Source of the DNA: an uncultured Lachnospiraceae bacterium
GTDB taxonomy: Bacteria > Bacillota > Clostridia > Lachnospirales > Lachnospiraceae
Reading direction: 5' to 3'
Length of the DNA: 41,666 bases
NCBI GenBank assembly: GCA_944377385.1
Contig: CALWET010000013.1
Span: forward strand, 1 to 41,666
Shown here: piece by piece, positions 14,516-23,659 of the stretch
How the letters are laid out: every line of letters begins with the position of its first letter
Numbering within the stretch: the first letter of the stretch is position 1
Position numbers and translations under genes: made by a program
The notes under the pieces: model-generated
Told to the model about the DNA's origin: nothing
The model's database searches: none
What the model saw: only the letters and a program-made list of their open reading frames with translations

Positions 14516-15605
14516 CCTCATCCTCTTTCCTGTAAAGCTCTCTGAGCCTGGGCTCCTCTGCCCTGAAGGCAGCCATGAGCCTCGGTCCGAAGGAGCCGCA
14601 CTCTCCGGCCTCTATCATCCGGGCAGCCTCGTCAAAGCTGTAGGCCTTTTTATATACCCTGTCATTGACCAGGGCATCATATACATCAGCCAAAGACACG
14701 GCCTGGACCCAGACCGGTATCTGCTCTCCCTTGAGCCCGTCAGGATAGCCCCTTCCATCGTAGCGTTCATGATGGTGTCTGGCTATCTCGTAGGCACAAT
14801 GAAAGGCAGCATGATTCCTCATCTGCGGGATCTTTTCAAGGAACTCCGCACCCTTTATCGTATGAGTCTTCATGATCTCAAACTCCTCGGGAGTCAGCTT
14901 GCCAGGTTTATTCAGTATTGCATCCGGTATGGCGATCTTGCCCACATCATGCATAATGGCAGCCGTGGCTATGATGTCTATGCTCTCGGGCGAAAGCCCC
15001 ACCCCCAGCTCCGTATCCAGAAGCAGTCTTTTTGTGATGTCGTGTATGCGCCTTACGTGGCTTCCGGATTCTGCGGATCTGAACTCAACGGCTGTGGACA
15101 GAGCCTCTATCATCCCAAGGTTCAGATCAATGATCTGTCTGGCCTGGGCATTTATCTGCTTTTGCTGATCCTTCACCCTGAGCCTGAGACGCTTTCTGGC
15201 CTTGAAAAGCTCTATGACGGAATCCACCCTCTTTCGTACCATATAGGGGATCACAGGCTTTGCTATGGTATCCATGACCCCAAGGGCATAGGCACGGCTA
15301 AGGACCGAGGTGTCGTCCTCCGCAGTTATCAGGAACACCGGTATGCCTCCGTTCCATCCCAGGCCTCTCAGCCTTTCAAGAAAGGCCATTCCGTCCATGA
15401 CCGGCATCATCACATCCAAAAGCACGGCACACACGTCCAGGAAATTCTCAAGGAGCAGCCTTATGCCCTCCTCGCCATCAGAAGCTTCTATGATCCTGTA
15501 GCTGTCAGAAAAGATATTTGCAAGCACCATACGGTTGATCTCGTCGTCATCTATGATGAGTATGGTGTTTGGCATGGGTATGGGATCTTTCATGTCTTTT
15601 GTCAT
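14496..15605 (-). CDS. Response regulator with HD-GYP c-di-GMP phosphodiesterase domain
   Basis: A 369-residue protein. The N-terminal REC domain (about 14-130) has IIDDDEIN and phosphoacceptor Asp64 in VLLDVMMPVMDG. A linker helix leads to an HD-GYP domain with HDVGK (His219-Asp220) and HHERYDGRGYPDGLKG, where GYP is intact. HD-GYP proteins hydrolyse c-di-GMP to pGpG or GMP, usually controlled by the receiver. It is placed between the ATP-grasp gene (6 nt upstream) and the HPt gene, opposing the GGDEF cyclase at the end of the same directon. Confidence 0.92.
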   Translation of the reverse strand: MTKDMKDPIPMPNTILIIDDDEINRMVLANIFSDSYRIIEASDGEEGIRLLLENFLDVCAVLLDVMMPVMDGMAFLERLRGLGWNGGIPVFLITAEDDTSVLSRAYALGVMDTIAKPVIPYMVRKRVDSVIELFKARKRLRLRVKDQQKQINAQARQIIDLNLGMIEALSTAVEFRSAESGSHVRRIHDITKRLLLDTELGVGLSPESIDIIATAAIMHDVGKIAIPDAILNKPGKLTPEEFEIMKTHTIKGAEFLEKIPQMRNHAAFHCAYEIARHHHERYDGRGYPDGLKGEQIPVWVQAVSLADVYDALVNDRVYKKAYSFDEAARMIEAGECGSFGPRLMAAFRAEEPRLRELYRKEDEDGKGNL

Positions 15606-15611
15606 AATAAC

Positions 15612-16856
15612 CTACCTGAGCTTTGGTATGTCAGTGAAACGTACAAGTACATCCTCTCCCTCCGTGTCATATACCTTCAGGTTATCATTGATATACTCAA
15701 CAGAGTCAAGGACATCATCCCTTGTGGGTGCTGTAAATACAAACACGAAAAAAGCATTTCCCACATAGCTTTCCGGAAATTCCATGCCTTCTCTGCAAGC
15801 CTGAAGTATATAAAGGTCACTCAGCTTGTCTCTGAATTTCTCAAGGCCCTCTATTTTTGCTATCCTGCATTTTTTATGAGAGCGGATTATATAGTAGCAG
15901 ATCGAGGGGAATTCCTCGTAGCTGAAGCTTTTCATTCTGACATCCGAGCTTCCGTCCAGAGAAACATCCACCATCATCTTTACCATATCCGCTCCATTTA
16001 TCCTTTTGAGCGTATTGTAAAGCCCCAGCCCGTCAAGTCTGCTGTTTATCTCATAAAGATACAGCACACCTGTCTTTTCATCACTGATGAACTGCACTGT
16101 ATGGGTACCGTACTCTCCTCCCATCTCCTCCAGCATGCGCCTTACCTTTTCATCATATTCAGCTTTGTAATATCTAAATCTGCTGTCTGAGCAGTTTATG
16201 GCCAGGTTATAGCTCATCCTGGGTTCACCGCTTTGCGTAAGTATCTCTGCCACTCCGGATATGTCTGACACGCCTCTGATATTATTATATATCAGATCAA
16301 AATGTGTACCCTGTATATATTTTTCTATAACCACCTGCTCTGATGGAGAGTTTTGCCTAGCAAACTCTATAGCTGCATCGAGCTCCGACTCATCCCTGCA
16401 CACACTTATGCCACGGCTGAAGCAGTTATCCACAGGCTTCACGATGACCGGGTAGTCTTCCGCTTTGGGAGGCTCCTCCGGGCTGAAGTCCTCAGGCACA
16501 GGAATCCCATATTCCCGACACAGATCCTTCAGCTTCCTCTTATTGTTGCTGTAGCTCCAGGTTTCCTCAGACATGAAAAACGGTGTTCCAAGACGCTTTG
16601 AAAGCCTCATGGCATATTCTATATTCCGCTCTCCTGTGGTCGCAAGCACACCGTCTACCTGGGCTTCCCTGGCCTTTTCGTAAAGTCTGTCCAGGTCATG
16701 AGTATCGATATCCCAGTATTCATCAGCCAGCTGCTTTCCAGGAGACTGTTCATACGGAAGGTAATCCGTAACGATAAGGTAATCTCCTCTCTTTTTCATG
16801 TACTCCGAAACTTCTCTGTATCCTTCATTTGAGCCAAGCAATAATAATTTTTTCAT
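15612..16856 (-). CDS. ATP-grasp ligase, substrate unknown
   Basis: A 414-residue ATP-grasp enzyme. The N-terminal Rossmann-like pre-ATP domain starts LLLGSNEGYREVSEYMKK; the ATP-grasp core has YPVIVKPVDNCFSRGISVC and the metal-binding YLYEINSRLDGLG. The family joins a carboxylate to an amine or thiol using ATP. In a polysaccharide operon it may attach an amino acid or make a modified sugar precursor; this is inference. ATG 16856 is selected with AAGAGG about 6 nt upstream; a GTG two codons earlier is too close to that site. WbqC lies upstream and the signalling genes directly downstream. Confidence 0.82.
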   Translation of the reverse strand: MKKLLLLGSNEGYREVSEYMKKRGDYLIVTDYLPYEQSPGKQLADEYWDIDTHDLDRLYEKAREAQVDGVLATTGERNIEYAMRLSKRLGTPFFMSEETWSYSNNKRKLKDLCREYGIPVPEDFSPEEPPKAEDYPVIVKPVDNCFSRGISVCRDESELDAAIEFARQNSPSEQVVIEKYIQGTHFDLIYNNIRGVSDISGVAEILTQSGEPRMSYNLAINCSDSRFRYYKAEYDEKVRRMLEEMGGEYGTHTVQFISDEKTGVLYLYEINSRLDGLGLYNTLKRINGADMVKMMVDVSLDGSSDVRMKSFSYEEFPSICYYIIRSHKKCRIAKIEGLEKFRDKLSDLYILQACREGMEFPESYVGNAFFVFVFTAPTRDDVLDSVEYINDNLKVYDTEGEDVLVRFTDIPKLR

Positions 16857-16937
16857 ATACACCTCTTTTCTTAAATCTCAATGGTAAGTATAATAAGTAA
16901 ATTTTATAAGATCTGCACCTGAGACCAGTTTAACCTC

Positions 16938-17672
16938 TCAGATAAGATCAAAATCTTTCAGCATGTCTATGGTCTCATCCCGTCCATTATTCATAAGTAC
17001 GTCTATGATGGACAGCCCGGGGATAAATTCCTTTGAAGCCTGAGGGTATTCCCTGAAAAAGGATCTGATAAAATAAAGCTCCATATCCGCTCTATTAAAG
17101 GCCTCCCTGTCATAAAGCTCTGTCCCTCCTATAGGATTGATATATATATCCGCTCCCAGCTCCTTGCATGAGTGAATGATCATGTCCTGAGCGGCAAGTC
17201 CTTCCTTGTCTCTGGCTTTGGAGGACAGCATAAACTCTGTATCCATGTCAAGATATGCTGAAAGCTTTTCTATAGACCTTTTCAGCAGGCCTATAAGCTC
17301 ATCCTGATCATAATCAAATATATCTAAAAGAAGCTCATATACTTCATCAAAATATCTTGATCTTGAATAATTAAAGCGTATCGTTTTCAATATGGCTTCT
17401 ACTGATCTTTGCCTGTCATGTATCATCAGCTCATTTATATATCGATTCTGACTTGCTCCCTTTAAAGGCAGGGTAAAATAAGATGGCGTACCGTTTATCA
17501 GTATCCGATTCCTGTTTATCCATCCCCGATTTATATAATTCACATCATCCAGGATCACATAGGTATCCACAAGATTCATAAGCTGCCAGTAGCCTATATA
17601 TGGAAAAAGATAGGGCTGCATGATGGCTATCTTATGTCCATTCAGTCTTTCCTCAGCTTCAAGCTCTTTCAT
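16938..17672 (-). CDS. WbqC-like family protein
   Basis: A 244-residue cytoplasmic protein matching the WbqC-like family: IAIMQPYLFPYIGYWQLMN near the N-terminus, then DDVNYINRGWINRNRI and a later INPIGGTELYD. Members occur in O-antigen and capsule loci; their reaction is not established, and a link to acyl or amino-acid modification of sugars has been suggested by context. ATG 17672 is chosen because GGAG lies 6 nt before it; ATG 17684 is possible. A 6-bp hairpin (CTGAGA / TCTCAG, 16919-16941) overlaps its stop without a U-tract, so transcription probably continues to the ATP-grasp gene 81 nt on. Confidence 0.85.
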   Translation of the reverse strand: MKELEAEERLNGHKIAIMQPYLFPYIGYWQLMNLVDTYVILDDVNYINRGWINRNRILINGTPSYFTLPLKGASQNRYINELMIHDRQRSVEAILKTIRFNYSRSRYFDEVYELLLDIFDYDQDELIGLLKRSIEKLSAYLDMDTEFMLSSKARDKEGLAAQDMIIHSCKELGADIYINPIGGTELYDREAFNRADMELYFIRSFFREYPQASKEFIPGLSIIDVLMNNGRDETIDMLKDFDLI

Positions 17673-17734
17673 ATATATCTCCATTTCCCATATGCTTTAT
17701 CTCAAACTTCCTAAGAGTATATATCCCTGTCTTG

Positions 17735-19165
17735 TCATCCTATCTCGCACCTGCCCATCATATACCAGAGCTCTTCTGATGCATCCTTGTTTGCAAGTCT
17801 GTAATCTGGAACATTGTCGTAACCTCTTGACAGCATTGACACGGCAAGCACATAGCTTCCATAGGGTATTTTTTTTATCTCCGGTACCATGGATCTTTTT
17901 ATGCTCTCTCCCGGAGCGATCTCGGCATATTCGAAGCTGTAGCCTCCTATGTCATACAAAAGGTCACTTCCTGACTCATCAAACAGAGCCAGTCTGAGCT
18001 CGGTCTCATCATATAAAGGTGCAAGCCCATCATTTGTAAACTCCAAAAAAATCTCTTTGGGGGCATCCCTGTCCATTTCCTCTTTATAGCTCAGGCTGTC
18101 TATCCAGATATGATATCCAAGCCTGTTGCCCAGTTTCTTGAAATATTCTTGATCTGAAGCATACATATCCGGAAAAAACTGCATATATGAGGGTCTGCCT
18201 CTTTTCAGGCTCTCCTCAAGCACCTCTATATCCCAATATCCACCCTCCTCCAGCCGTAAGTAGTCCTCGGCAAATTCAAAGACCACGGGAAGGCTTCCAT
18301 AGGCCAGCGCACATTCCGATCCGTCAGAAAAACGCATGATTCCATCTCTTCTCAATGATACGCCCTGCTCTACAGCCCACTGATATGTCTTGTTGTATTC
18401 AGCTTTCCCCCATGGATTAACAAGCAGACTGGATTCAAAGGCTTCTATATATGGCATGATATAGTATTCCTTCAATTCTTCCGCTGAAAGATCATCCCAG
18501 CCTGCATCCTCCAGATTGTATATATGCTGCTCGCCCCAATTCCCATAAGACCTTATGTCTATGAACTCTATGTCTTCATCTCCATCATAACGTTCTGCCA
18601 AGGCATCAATAAATGCATCAAGCTTTTCCAGAAAGACCTCGTCCCTCCAATTCGGGATCATCTGCTTTCCATTGTCTGTATCTATAAGCCTGCCCTCTGC
18701 CCCTGCTTCAAATACCCATTCAGGTGTAACATACATCTCACTGATGGATGTATTCACATTCATTACGCCAAAGGCAAAGCTTTTACCCATGGATCTATAT
18801 TTATCTATAAATCTGTCTATGGGGCTCCAATCGTATACACCCTCTGCGGGCTCAAGCTCGCACCAGTTAAATCTGCTGTACCCCACTGAGACCATCTCTT
18901 CCAGCAGCTCCTCATGCTCCTGATCAGGCCAGCCCATAAAGATATATCCCTTTCCCGGATTCATCAGCAGCTCATCTGAGATCTCCGGCTCCACCCTGAT
19001 ATATCCCGGGCCTGTCTGTTCTTCCCATTCCTCCTCCACGGACTCAAAAGCTGCTTCTGTTTCCGCTGTCTCTTTTTCTATCCTGGAGCATCCTGCCATC
19101 CAAAATATAAGTGCGATCACAGAAACTGATAAAAGAGACCTGATACATATGCGTTTACGATTCAT
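17735..19165 (-). CDS. DUF4832-type glycosidase-like lipoprotein
   Basis: A 476-residue lipoprotein: signal peptide with lipobox MAGC (Cys26), acidic linker, then a TIM-barrel-like region (about 65-340: NPGKGYIFMGW, YSRFNWCELEPAEGVYDW, EFIDIRSYGNWGE) and a beta-rich C-terminal domain (from about 385). This pattern fits DUF4874/DUF4832 proteins, relatives of glycoside hydrolase barrels; enzymatic activity is unproven. It would act outside the membrane on, or as receptor for, the polysaccharide made by this operon. It lies 18 nt after the GT2 gene and 62 nt before WbqC. Confidence 0.8.
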   Translation of the reverse strand: MNRKRICIRSLLSVSVIALIFWMAGCSRIEKETAETEAAFESVEEEWEEQTGPGYIRVEPEISDELLMNPGKGYIFMGWPDQEHEELLEEMVSVGYSRFNWCELEPAEGVYDWSPIDRFIDKYRSMGKSFAFGVMNVNTSISEMYVTPEWVFEAGAEGRLIDTDNGKQMIPNWRDEVFLEKLDAFIDALAERYDGDEDIEFIDIRSYGNWGEQHIYNLEDAGWDDLSAEELKEYYIMPYIEAFESSLLVNPWGKAEYNKTYQWAVEQGVSLRRDGIMRFSDGSECALAYGSLPVVFEFAEDYLRLEEGGYWDIEVLEESLKRGRPSYMQFFPDMYASDQEYFKKLGNRLGYHIWIDSLSYKEEMDRDAPKEIFLEFTNDGLAPLYDETELRLALFDESGSDLLYDIGGYSFEYAEIAPGESIKRSMVPEIKKIPYGSYVLAVSMLSRGYDNVPDYRLANKDASEELWYMMGRCEIG

Positions 19166-19183
19166 AACCTTTATCCATCTTTG

Positions 19184-20224
19184 TCACTTATTCATCATGC
19201 GTATCAATGTCAAAAAATATACAGGCAATATCAATTTGTGCCGTACCATCAGAAACAGCAGTCTGAGCCCGGCCGGGAGCTTTTCAAGTCTGTAACGATC
19301 TATGGCCTCTGCCACTGCTTCATTCTCACATATGGAGCGGATATCCCAAAGCGCAGCTTTGAAGCCCAGCTCTTTCGTGTGTCCCACTGCCTGTTTAAAC
19401 CCGATCACCACATTATTGAGCAGGAATCTGTACAGACGATCATATATCTCTTCAGAAAGGCCTTTAAGAACCTGATCTCTCAGCCTGATATACAGTCTGA
19501 ATGAGGCCTCGAATCTGTCCTTTCTGTAGCCTGTCGTAATGGATCCTTTTCTGCGCATATAAATATACAGGACATCGTCCATGACCCTGACCCGAGCCGC
19601 ATATCTGCATAGTACAGCTCTGAAGGGAAGGTCCTCATTCAGATATTCTCTTTCGGAAAGGAATCTGGCTTTTGACGCTTTGACACTCTGCGCTCTGCAT
19701 ATGGTACTCCAGGCAGACATATCGAAATATGGCCTTCCACTCTGTCCTGGGCGCTGTGAAAGTGTATCGGCAAAAAAGTGATTCACTACCTCCTGCCCTT
19801 CATACAGCTCTGTTTTTATCAGAGGATATCTGAATACCCTTGGCCTGTCATCATAGTCACTGAAATCCTCTATATATCCAAAATAGCAAAGATCCGCCCT
19901 GCTTTCTTCAATAGCTGCCAAAGCCTTTTCACAGGCCTTTTCACAAAGGAGATCATCTGAATCCACAAACATATAATAATCACCCTTTGCAGCATCCATT
20001 CCTGTATTTCTTGCAAAGCCCAGGCCCTCATTATCCTTTTTATGTATGACCCTTACTCGCTGATCTCTTTCTGCCCATGCATCGCATATAAGAGGTGAGC
20101 CATCACTGGATCCGTCATCCACGATTATGATCTCGATATCCTTATAGCTCTGGCTTATAATGGAGCTGAGACAGGCATCCAGGTATTTTTCTGAATTATA
20201 TACAGGTACTATGATACTGATCAT
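19184..20224 (-). CDS. Glycosyltransferase family 2
   Basis: A GT-A fold transferase of about 346 residues: ISIIVPVYNSEKYLDACLSS at the N-terminus, IIVDDGSSDGS, and the metal-binding FVDSDD motif. It transfers a sugar from a nucleotide donor to the growing lipid-linked repeat; donor and acceptor cannot be told. ATG 20224 forms an ATGA overlap with the stop of the upstream gene, which argues for it over ATG 20233. The C-terminal half is typical of EPS GT2s with amphipathic, membrane-proximal helices. Confidence 0.88.
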   Translation of the reverse strand: MISIIVPVYNSEKYLDACLSSIISQSYKDIEIIIVDDGSSDGSPLICDAWAERDQRVRVIHKKDNEGLGFARNTGMDAAKGDYYMFVDSDDLLCEKACEKALAAIEESRADLCYFGYIEDFSDYDDRPRVFRYPLIKTELYEGQEVVNHFFADTLSQRPGQSGRPYFDMSAWSTICRAQSVKASKARFLSEREYLNEDLPFRAVLCRYAARVRVMDDVLYIYMRRKGSITTGYRKDRFEASFRLYIRLRDQVLKGLSEEIYDRLYRFLLNNVVIGFKQAVGHTKELGFKAALWDIRSICENEAVAEAIDRYRLEKLPAGLRLLFLMVRHKLILPVYFLTLIRMMNK

Positions 20225-21300
20225 TCCCGCCATGGCTCCTGTCTTTTTTTCATCTCATCCCCATCCTTTCCTTTTAAAAGCCGCTCTACTTTTTTAAGCC
20301 TTGGATCTCTGGTCCTGTATCCTTGATAATATCTATCGATAAACTCTCTCTGAAACCCCAGGACCTCTCTTTTAACATTTTCCGGAGCATTGCTTATCCT
20401 GTTCAGATTTATTTCAAGCTGGCTCAGCATCCTGTCATACCCCTCTCTGCTCAGCAGGCTCTCAGTTCCATAAAGCCTTTCTGTCTCCCTTATCATAAGA
20501 TCTGTGATATAAAAGCTGTCCAGGCCTCCATTTCCCCTCCTGTAGCTGTTCATGACTCCTCCAGGGTTGCTTCTGTACTTATATAATGCCGTCCTCACTG
20601 CGGAGCATCTTCCCACATGCGGGTATATCAGATGTGTCAATATGGAATCCTCAAACAGAAAGCCCTCAGGAAAAAGCAGGTGATCAAACAGCTCCCTGCG
20701 AAACAGCTTTCCCCAGGGACATCCGTTAAACGCAGGATCACAGTCCCTTCCGGCAGTCCTGAATTTATATATAAGCTTTCCTCTGAAGGCGATATATGAA
20801 CTGGAAGCAATGTCTGACCCGTGTTTTACGGCGCTGCCATAAAGTTTCTTCAGGAAATTCCCACTCAGGATGTCATCCGAATCCACAAAGCAGAGATACC
20901 GTCCCCTGGATCTTCTGATCGCCGTATTTCTGGCTCCTGACATCCCCATGTTTTCCTGGTCCAGGATCTCAAGTCCTTTCAGCCTGCCTCTGTAACTTTT
21001 CAGAATATCCAATGTGCCGTCCTGAGATCCGTCATTTACGGCCAGGATCTCTACTGAAATATCTTCGATCCCCTTCTGGGCGGCAATCGAATCGAGGCAC
21101 TCACAAACATAGCTTTCCACATTGTAGCAGGGTATGATCACAGATATGTCCATATCAGGCGTGCTGTTTATGAAGGTATAGGTTCCCAGGCAGGCCCTTC
21201 CCTCTGGATATTCTCTGTATGCTTTTAAAATATCATCCCTTGTCCTGTCATAGAGATACATCTGCAGTCTCTCCTCCATTGTCTGGGCTGCTTTAATCAA
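20221..21300 (-). CDS. Glycosyltransferase family 2 with N-terminal extension
   Basis: A 359-residue GT2. About 48 residues precede the catalytic domain, which begins ISVIIPCYNVESYVCECLDS, with AVNDGSQDG and CFVDSDD following. The extension (MEERLQMYLYDRTRDDILKAY) is helical and of unknown role. It overlaps the pyruvyltransferase stop by 8 nt and the next GT2 by 4 nt, so the trio is translated as a unit. Confidence 0.88.
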   Translation of the reverse strand: MIKAAQTMEERLQMYLYDRTRDDILKAYREYPEGRACLGTYTFINSTPDMDISVIIPCYNVESYVCECLDSIAAQKGIEDISVEILAVNDGSQDGTLDILKSYRGRLKGLEILDQENMGMSGARNTAIRRSRGRYLCFVDSDDILSGNFLKKLYGSAVKHGSDIASSSYIAFRGKLIYKFRTAGRDCDPAFNGCPWGKLFRRELFDHLLFPEGFLFEDSILTHLIYPHVGRCSAVRTALYKYRSNPGGVMNSYRRGNGGLDSFYITDLMIRETERLYGTESLLSREGYDRMLSQLEINLNRISNAPENVKREVLGFQREFIDRYYQGYRTRDPRLKKVERLLKGKDGDEMKKRQEPWRE

Positions 21301-22402
21301 AAGCCGACCTAAGGAAGCTTTCGGAGCTGGCTCTTATAGTTTCGAGCCTGTCCCTTATTTTCTTCCAGTCCAGATCCCTTTCAAGCGCCCTCCTGAAGCT
21401 TTGCTCATCCCAGACTGCTCTGTGCATCAGCTCAAGGGATCCAAGGAGACCTTTTATCCTGTCGTCTTTTTCATCCTCTCTGCCTCTGAGCCAGAAAAAG
21501 CATTTTTCCATCACTACTGACATGGCTATCCCATGAAAGCTGTCTGAAAATACATACTTGGCATCCTTCAGCAAGGAAATGAATTCAGCCGGCCCGGCAT
21601 CGGCCACAAGCCCAAGAGAATATTTTTTTGCCTTGTAAACAGAGGACAGCCTTGAAAATATCACATATACCGAAAGTCCGAGGATCCTTGAAAGCTCTGA
21701 TGCCAGCCTGTAGGAGGAATCTGGATTCTTTACCGAATAAAAGATTATGTAGGCTTCTTCAGGAATGCCCTCATATCGGATCTCCATCCGTTCAAAAACT
21801 GATCTGTCCACAAGCAGAACCGGATCAATACACAGCCTGCAGTCCTGCCTGCCTGCGCCTGATCTTATGAATTCAAGCGCCTCAGGCTCTCTGACAGAGA
21901 TCCTTTCAAAGTCACTCAGCTCTCTTCTAAATATGTCCTCCCATTCAGGATATGTCCTTACGCCCATGCTGGCCGCATAGCTTATACGCCTCTTTGCCCA
22001 GGGCGCAAAAAAAAGTTCCGAAAAATCCTCTGACGCCAAATTCCATACCTGGTCACTGCCAGTTATGACCATATCCCTGCCTTCTATTGCCCTTTTATAT
22101 CCTTCGGCATCGGAAAAGCGCTCAGAAAGCACAAGATACGAGGCCCTTGCCCTGTCGAAGCTTTCCTTTCTCTTCTTCAATGCACCGTAATGTGTAAGAG
22201 TCATCAGATTCTTTGCCAATGCCTCTGGAGATACCGGCTTCTTCAGCAGGCTATAGTGCTCCCTCATATGCGGAGTTACCAGATTCAGTATCACATTATC
22301 GGATCCGAGCTCGTCCATGATATATCTCTGGAGGGCATAGGCCTGGAGAAAAGCCCCATAGTTATCGGCTGCCTGATATGTTATGGTAGCTGATCTGATC
22401 AT
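21293..22402 (-). CDS. Polysaccharide pyruvyl transferase family protein
   Basis: A 369-residue protein with the pattern of CsaB/WcaK-like pyruvyltransferases: TYQAADNYGAFLQAYALQ at the N-terminus, ITGSDQVWN, and FSDSFHGIAMSVV near the C-terminus, which carries the donor-binding Ser/His. It would place a ketal-linked pyruvate on a sugar of the repeat unit, giving the polymer negative charge. It overlaps the upstream GT4 by 4 nt (ATGA). Confidence 0.87.
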   Translation of the reverse strand: MIRSATITYQAADNYGAFLQAYALQRYIMDELGSDNVILNLVTPHMREHYSLLKKPVSPEALAKNLMTLTHYGALKKRKESFDRARASYLVLSERFSDAEGYKRAIEGRDMVITGSDQVWNLASEDFSELFFAPWAKRRISYAASMGVRTYPEWEDIFRRELSDFERISVREPEALEFIRSGAGRQDCRLCIDPVLLVDRSVFERMEIRYEGIPEEAYIIFYSVKNPDSSYRLASELSRILGLSVYVIFSRLSSVYKAKKYSLGLVADAGPAEFISLLKDAKYVFSDSFHGIAMSVVMEKCFFWLRGREDEKDDRIKGLLGSLELMHRAVWDEQSFRRALERDLDWKKIRDRLETIRASSESFLRSAFD

Positions 22403-23658
22403 AGAGCCTCCCCCTCATAGCATTTGATGAGCTTGTTGCAATAGCTCTCTATGTCGTCAAAGCCTTCTTTTTTCAAAAGCTCTGCTTTAAAGCCTCTTAT
22501 CCTGTTTTCATCCTCCCACAGCTCCTTGATCTTTTGGCACAGCTCCTCCTCATCTCCGCTCCTGAAAAGCTCTCCATTCACCCCGGCTCTTATACGCTCA
22601 GGTATGCCTCCTGTATCCGCTCCAAGCACAGGCACTCCTCTGATCTGTGCCTCGATTATGGAAAAGGGGTCATTTTCATACCATTCCGACGGACACACGC
22701 AGAAATATGCTCCTGAGATCAGCCTGTCAAGCTCCTCTCCTTTGAGAAAGCCAAGATCTCTGGCATTTGGAACGTCTGATATAAGCTCTTTTAAAAGACC
22801 GCTGCCTGCAAATACAAAGCTTACCTCAGGGAGCCGCTCTGCTGCTCTGAGCAGGGTACGTATCCCCTTTTCCTCAGCATATCTTCCAAAATACAGCACA
22901 TATCTTCCCTCTGGCCCCTTGGCGCTGTCAGAACATTCCTTTCCTGCCTCGATATATCCGCCAGCGTCCTGCCCCTTCATATTTACAAAATTATGAAGCG
23001 TGACTGTACGTCCCTTGAGCCAAGGGCTTTTCTCCATGACAGAACGCATGAAATCACTGCAGCAGATGACCTGATCTATTTTTCTGTAGGTTTTCATATG
23101 ATACCAGAAATATCCTTCCATAGAACCCATGATGGATTTGATACGTGATCCATGTATGCACTTTCCGGCAGCACAGTGATAAAAGCCGCCACCGAGACAG
23201 CTGCTGCAGTTTTTCCCTGTGGAAGGACAGCGAAGCATATGATTTGGACAGACCAGATTGTAATCATGAGCTGTATATATGATCCTGCAATCTCTTCTGT
23301 TTTTTACTCTCCACCTGTCAGCCGCCATTATCACGGAGGGTGTCAGCTGATAATTAAAATTGTTCAGGTGAACAACATCAGGCTCAAAGTATTCAAGGAG
23401 CCTTTTCATCTTTTTATATGCCTCCCAGGAAAAGACTATCCTGAATGGATAGGACAGCTTTCCAATATACGAGCCTTCTCTGAAATCCAGCTCCCTGGTA
23501 TACAGTCCCAGATCATTGAAAGCGTCCATATGATCATGTCTCATACCAAAAAACTGGACCTCGTGTCCCAGTTCACGAAGCTGTTCTCCCAGCTCCATCA
23601 CATAGGTCTCTGCCCCGCCCTTTCTATATAGATATTTATTTACCATCAATATCTTCAT
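22399..23658 (-). CDS. Glycosyltransferase family 4
   Basis: A 419-residue GT-B enzyme. The N-terminal acceptor domain begins MKILMVNKYLYRKGGAETYV; the donor domain has LYFGRYAEEKGIRTLLRAA and the EX7E-like segment PSEWYENDPFSIIEAQIRGVPV. A cysteine-rich stretch (CPSTGKNCSSCLGGGFYHC, about residues 143-161) inside the N-terminal half is typical of a subset of clostridial GT4s and may bind metal. It retains sugar configuration. It sits directly after the GH39-like gene. Confidence 0.88.
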   Translation of the reverse strand: MKILMVNKYLYRKGGAETYVMELGEQLRELGHEVQFFGMRHDHMDAFNDLGLYTRELDFREGSYIGKLSYPFRIVFSWEAYKKMKRLLEYFEPDVVHLNNFNYQLTPSVIMAADRWRVKNRRDCRIIYTAHDYNLVCPNHMLRCPSTGKNCSSCLGGGFYHCAAGKCIHGSRIKSIMGSMEGYFWYHMKTYRKIDQVICCSDFMRSVMEKSPWLKGRTVTLHNFVNMKGQDAGGYIEAGKECSDSAKGPEGRYVLYFGRYAEEKGIRTLLRAAERLPEVSFVFAGSGLLKELISDVPNARDLGFLKGEELDRLISGAYFCVCPSEWYENDPFSIIEAQIRGVPVLGADTGGIPERIRAGVNGELFRSGDEEELCQKIKELWEDENRIRGFKAELLKKEGFDDIESYCNKLIKCYEGEAL

Positions 23659-23659
23659 A

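Noticed and set aside
14769..16190. Long plus-strand frame (473 codons) across the HD-GYP and ATP-grasp genes
   Set aside because: Antisense to two genes with clear catalytic motifs; its protein is low in recognisable motifs and rich in His/Tyr/Ile, as expected from reverse-complement coding.
16919..16941. Terminator between WbqC and ATP-grasp genes
   Set aside because: The 6-bp CTGAGA/TCTCAG hairpin overlaps the WbqC stop and is not followed by a U-tract, so it should not end transcription.
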